This document shows positions 61,708 to 64,000 of a stretch of 64,000 nt of DNA, in pieces. Source of the stretch: Chloroflexota bacterium (GTDB lineage: Bacteria; Chloroflexota; Dehalococcoidia; Tepidiformales; Tepidiformaceae); assembly GCA_026705605.1 (NCBI GenBank), contig JAPPAK010000001.1, positions 496,001 through 560,000 of the forward strand, given 5' to 3'. The position numbers and the translations under genes were made by a program. Positions within the stretch are counted from its first letter, which is position 1. Every line of letters begins with the position of its first letter. The notes beneath the pieces were generated by a model. The model did no database searches. It was given only the letters and a program-made list of their open reading frames with translations, and had not been told where the DNA came from.

Positions 61708-62538
61708 GTGCCTATCAAGCAGTTCAACCCGACTTCCCCCGGACGCCGCAACGCCAGCGGTCACACCTTCGAGGAGATCACGAAGAAGCGTCCCGAGAAG
61801 TCCCTCGTCGAGTCGCTCAAGAAGCGCAACGCGGGCCGCAACAACCAGGGACGCATCAGCGTTCGCCATCGAGGTGGCGGCAACAAGCGCCTCTACCGCC
61901 GCATCGACTGGAAGCGCGAGAAGCACGGCATTCCCGCGAAGGTCGCCTCCATCGAGTACGACCCGAACCGCACGTCGCGCATCGCCCTCCTGCACTACGC
62001 CGACGGTGAGAAGCGCTACATCCTCGCGCCCAACGGACTGGAAGTCGGCACGAGCCTCATGAGCGGCCCCGACGCCGAGCTGCGCACGGGCAACGCCCTT
62101 CCCCTCGCGAACATGCCCACCGGCACCCAGATCCACAATGTGGAGCTGACCCCGGGCCGCGGCGGCCAGCTGGTTCGCACCGCCGGCGCCTCCGCCCAGC
62201 TCATGGCGAAGGAAGGCGAGTACGCCCTCATCCGCCTCCCCAGCTCCGAGATGCGCCGCGTGCGCATCGAGTGCATCGCGACGATCGGCCAGGTCGGGAA
62301 CGTCGAGCACTCCCTTATCAAGCTCGGCAAGGCGGGGCGCTCCCGCCACCGCCGACGCCGTCCGCAGGTGCGCGGCTCCGTCATGAACCCCGTCGATCAC
62401 CCGCACGGCGGAGGCGAGGGGCGCGCCCCCGTGGGCATGCCCGGACCCAAGACCCCGTGGGGCAAGCCCACCCTTGGTCATCGCACCCGGCGCAACAAGC
62501 GCACGGGCAAGTTCATCGTTCGCAGGCGGGGGAGGTAG
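61708..62538 (+). CDS. rplB: Ribosomal protein uL2
   Basis: 276 residues. '[29 protein letters not shown]' and the C-terminal '[31 protein letters not shown]' (essential His for peptidyl transferase centre assembly) are intact. GTG start two bases after rplW. Confidence 0.98.
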   Translation: MPIKQFNPTSPGRRNASGHTFEEITKKRPEKSLVESLKKRNAGRNNQGRISVRHRGGGNKRLYRRIDWKREKHGIPAKVASIEYDPNRTSRIALLHYADGEKRYILAPNGLEVGTSLMSGPDAELRTGNALPLANMPTGTQIHNVELTPGRGGQLVRTAGASAQLMAKEGEYALIRLPSSEMRRVRIECIATIGQVGNVEHSLIKLGKAGRSRHRRRRPQVRGSVMNPVDHPHGGGEGRAPVGMPGPKTPWGKPTLGHRTRRNKRTGKFIVRRRGR

Positions 62539-62541
62539 TCC

Positions 62542-62826
62542 GTGTCACGCTCCACCAAGAAGGGCCCGTTCGTTCATCCCTCGCTCTACAAGCAGATCGT
62601 GCAGGCGCGGAACTCCCGCAGCCGCGAGGTCATCCGCACCTGGTCGCGCGCCTCCACCATCCTGCCCGACATGATCGGGCTCACCATCGCCGTGCATAAC
62701 GGCCGCCGCCACGTGCCCGTCTTCGTCACCGAGAACATGGTCGGCCACAAGCTGGGCGAATTCGCTCCCACCCGCACCTTCCGCGGTCACATCGGCAGAA
62801 GCGACCGCAGCACGAGGATCGGCTAG
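62542..62826 (+). CDS. rpsS: Ribosomal protein uS19
   Basis: 94 residues. '[17 protein letters not shown]', '[52 protein letters not shown]' (several adjoining conserved blocks). GTG start 3 bases after rplB. Confidence 0.98.
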   Translation: MSRSTKKGPFVHPSLYKQIVQARNSRSREVIRTWSRASTILPDMIGLTIAVHNGRRHVPVFVTENMVGHKLGEFAPTRTFRGHIGRSDRSTRIG

Positions 62827-62828
62827 CG

Positions 62829-63167
62829 ATGGAAGTGCAAGCGAGCGCACGCAACATCAACGGCTCCGCCCGCAAGGTGCGGCTCATCCTCGAACGCCTG
62901 CCCGGCCTCTCCGTCGATCAGGCGCTCGCCCTGCTGCGCTACGTGCCCTCGCCTCACGCCCGCGACGTCTCCAAGGTCGTGCTCAGCGCCGCCTCCAACG
63001 CCGAGAACAACCTCAACCTCGATGTCGACAACCTCTACATCAAGCGCGCCTTCGCCGACGAGGGCGTCACCGTCAAGCGCTACAAGGCGCGGTCGCGCGG
63101 TCGCGCGGCCCCGCGCCTCCGGCGTCACAACCACATCACCGTCGTTCTCGACGAGCGCGAGGGATAG
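62829..63167 (+). CDS. rplV: Ribosomal protein uL22
   Basis: 112 residues. '[31 protein letters not shown]' and the tunnel hairpin '[25 protein letters not shown]'. Starts two bases after rpsS. Confidence 0.98.
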   Translation: MEVQASARNINGSARKVRLILERLPGLSVDQALALLRYVPSPHARDVSKVVLSAASNAENNLNLDVDNLYIKRAFADEGVTVKRYKARSRGRAAPRLRRHNHITVVLDEREG

Positions 63168-63171
63168 GAAC

Positions 63172-63984
63172 GTGGGTCAGAAGGTTCATCCGCACGGCTT
63201 CCGCCTCGGCGTCATCTACGACTGGGAATCCAAGTGGTTCGCCGAGAAGGACTACAAGGACCGCCTGCGCGACGACATCGAGTTGCGCGCGCACATCCTC
63301 GATCTGCTGCCCGACGCCGGCATCAGCCGCATCGAGATCGACCGCAACGCCAACCTCGTCACCGTCACGGTGCACACCGCCAAGCCGGGCATCGTCATCG
63401 GTCGGGGCGGCGCCCGCGTCGAGGAGCTGCGCGGCTCCCTGGAGGAGCTCACCGGCGGACGCGTCCGCGTCAACATCCAGGAGATCCGCACCCCGGAGCT
63501 CGATGCCTTCCTCGTTGCCCGCTCGGTTGCCGACCAGCTTGAGCGGCGCGTCGCTTTCCGCCGGGCCGTCAAGCAGGCGGTGCAGCGCACCATGCAGCGC
63601 GGCGCCCAGGGCGTGCGCATCTCCGTCGCCGGGCGCCTTGGCGGCACCGAAATGTCCCGCCGCGAGACCGAGACCGCCGGCCGCGTTCCCCGCCACACCC
63701 TTCGCGCCGATATCGACTACGGACTGGCCGAAGCGCACACCACCTTCGGCCGCATCGGCGTGAAGACCTGGATCTACAAGGGCGACATCCTCCCCGACGA
63801 GGTCGAGGAAGAGGTCGAGGAGCCCATGAACTTCGAGGAGGAGGAGCCCGTCGCCGAGCCCGAGCCTGAAGAGGCTCCCGCTCCCGAGCCACCCCCCGTC
63901 GAGGTCGTCCGTGGCCCGCAGCACACCGCCATCTCCGTCGAGCAGCAGGAAGCCGTTGCCCGCCAGAGCCAGGAGGACGACTGA
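63172..63984 (+). CDS. rpsC: Ribosomal protein uS3 with acidic C-terminal tail
   Basis: 270 residues. KH domain '[20 protein letters not shown]' and C-terminal domain '[19 protein letters not shown]' and '[15 protein letters not shown]' are standard. From about residue 206 the chain continues as a Glu/Pro-rich tail ([15 protein letters not shown] then A-P-E-P-P-P) of ~60 residues, longer than in E. coli. GTG start 4 bases after rplV; stop overlaps rplP (TGATG). Confidence 0.97.
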   Translation: MGQKVHPHGFRLGVIYDWESKWFAEKDYKDRLRDDIELRAHILDLLPDAGISRIEIDRNANLVTVTVHTAKPGIVIGRGGARVEELRGSLEELTGGRVRVNIQEIRTPELDAFLVARSVADQLERRVAFRRAVKQAVQRTMQRGAQGVRISVAGRLGGTEMSRRETETAGRVPRHTLRADIDYGLAEAHTTFGRIGVKTWIYKGDILPDEVEEEVEEPMNFEEEEPVAEPEPEEAPAPEPPPVEVVRGPQHTAISVEQQEAVARQSQEDD

Positions 63985-64000
63985 TGCTGCAGCCCCGGCG
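63984..64000 (+). CDS. rplP: Ribosomal protein uL16, first codons only
   Basis: ATG overlapping the rpsC stop (TGATG) followed by codons reading M-L-Q-P-R. The order rpsC-rplP is universal in the S10 cluster and the sequence fits the L16 start (M-L-x-P-x-R). The gene leaves the window after 17 bases. Confidence 0.85.

Overview
This 64 kb window is dense, very GC-rich bacterial chromosome with few gaps and no IS element, prophage or CRISPR array. Gene content suggests an aerobic, heterotrophic, Gram-positive-like (monoderm) or atypically enveloped bacterium. My best guess is the phylum Chloroflexota, Dehalococcoidia/Tepidiforma-like. Reasons are the extremely C-ending codon use, the class 1B PyrD, an S12 protein with an insertion after residue 25, a membrane LysM protein with a cysteine-rich head, fatty-acid-type acyl-CoA enzymes, a P450, and a ResB/thioredoxin cytochrome c maturation pair. 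This placement is inference; no 16S gene is present.

Layout. 1-7.9 kb: a truncated lipoprotein gene behind tRNA-Pro, pyrD, a small zinc-site protein, a GNAT enzyme, a DinG helicase-nuclease, and an EF-G paralogue convergent with rdgB. 7.9-14 kb: one long minus-strand operon, rpsF-ssb-rpsR-ppiC-hom-coiled coil-thrC. 14-21 kb: glyA, an XdhC-like protein, an orphan AbrB antitoxin, a PAC2 protein and a four-gene ABC exporter cluster with overlapping genes. 21-30 kb: P450, acyl-CoA ligase, a FitAB-type toxin-antitoxin pair with a clear operator, ABM monooxygenase, transporters, a zinc alcohol dehydrogenase, an ArsI/CadI-like protein and a TrmH methyltransferase. 30-46 kb: an acyl-CoA mutase large subunit whose specificity residues are those of isobutyryl-CoA mutase, prs, a Phd/VapC pair whose toxin has lost its first aspartate, ResB/TlpA, MFS, tmk, an R3H ATPase, pdxT, acyl-CoA dehydrogenase, AIM24 and a VWA protein. 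46-55 kb: a 48-residue lipoprotein, citramalate synthase, a hendecad coiled-coil membrane protein, a cation exchanger, an S9 peptidase, flavin reductase, VOC, a HIT/YqeK pair, a LysM protein and an RsmC-like methyltransferase. 55.5-64 kb: the str-S10 ribosomal superoperon, rpsL-rpsG-fusA-tuf-rpsJ-rplC-rplD-rplW-rplB-rpsS-rplV-rpsC-rplP, running off the right edge.

Two themes run through the window. First, at about fifteen transcription-unit starts on both strands a TANNNT -10 hexamer lies only 6-8 bases upstream of an ATG or GTG start, with no Shine-Dalgarno sequence. This is the geometry of leaderless mRNAs, and it also fixes many start codons. Second, within operons genes are chained by ATGA/GTGA/TGATG overlaps, implying coupled translation. 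Other points of note are the oppositely charged long tails on S6 and S18, the aberrant codon usage of tuf, three tandem GC hairpins with repeated flanks, and a coupled HIT/YqeK operon that may control Ap4A.
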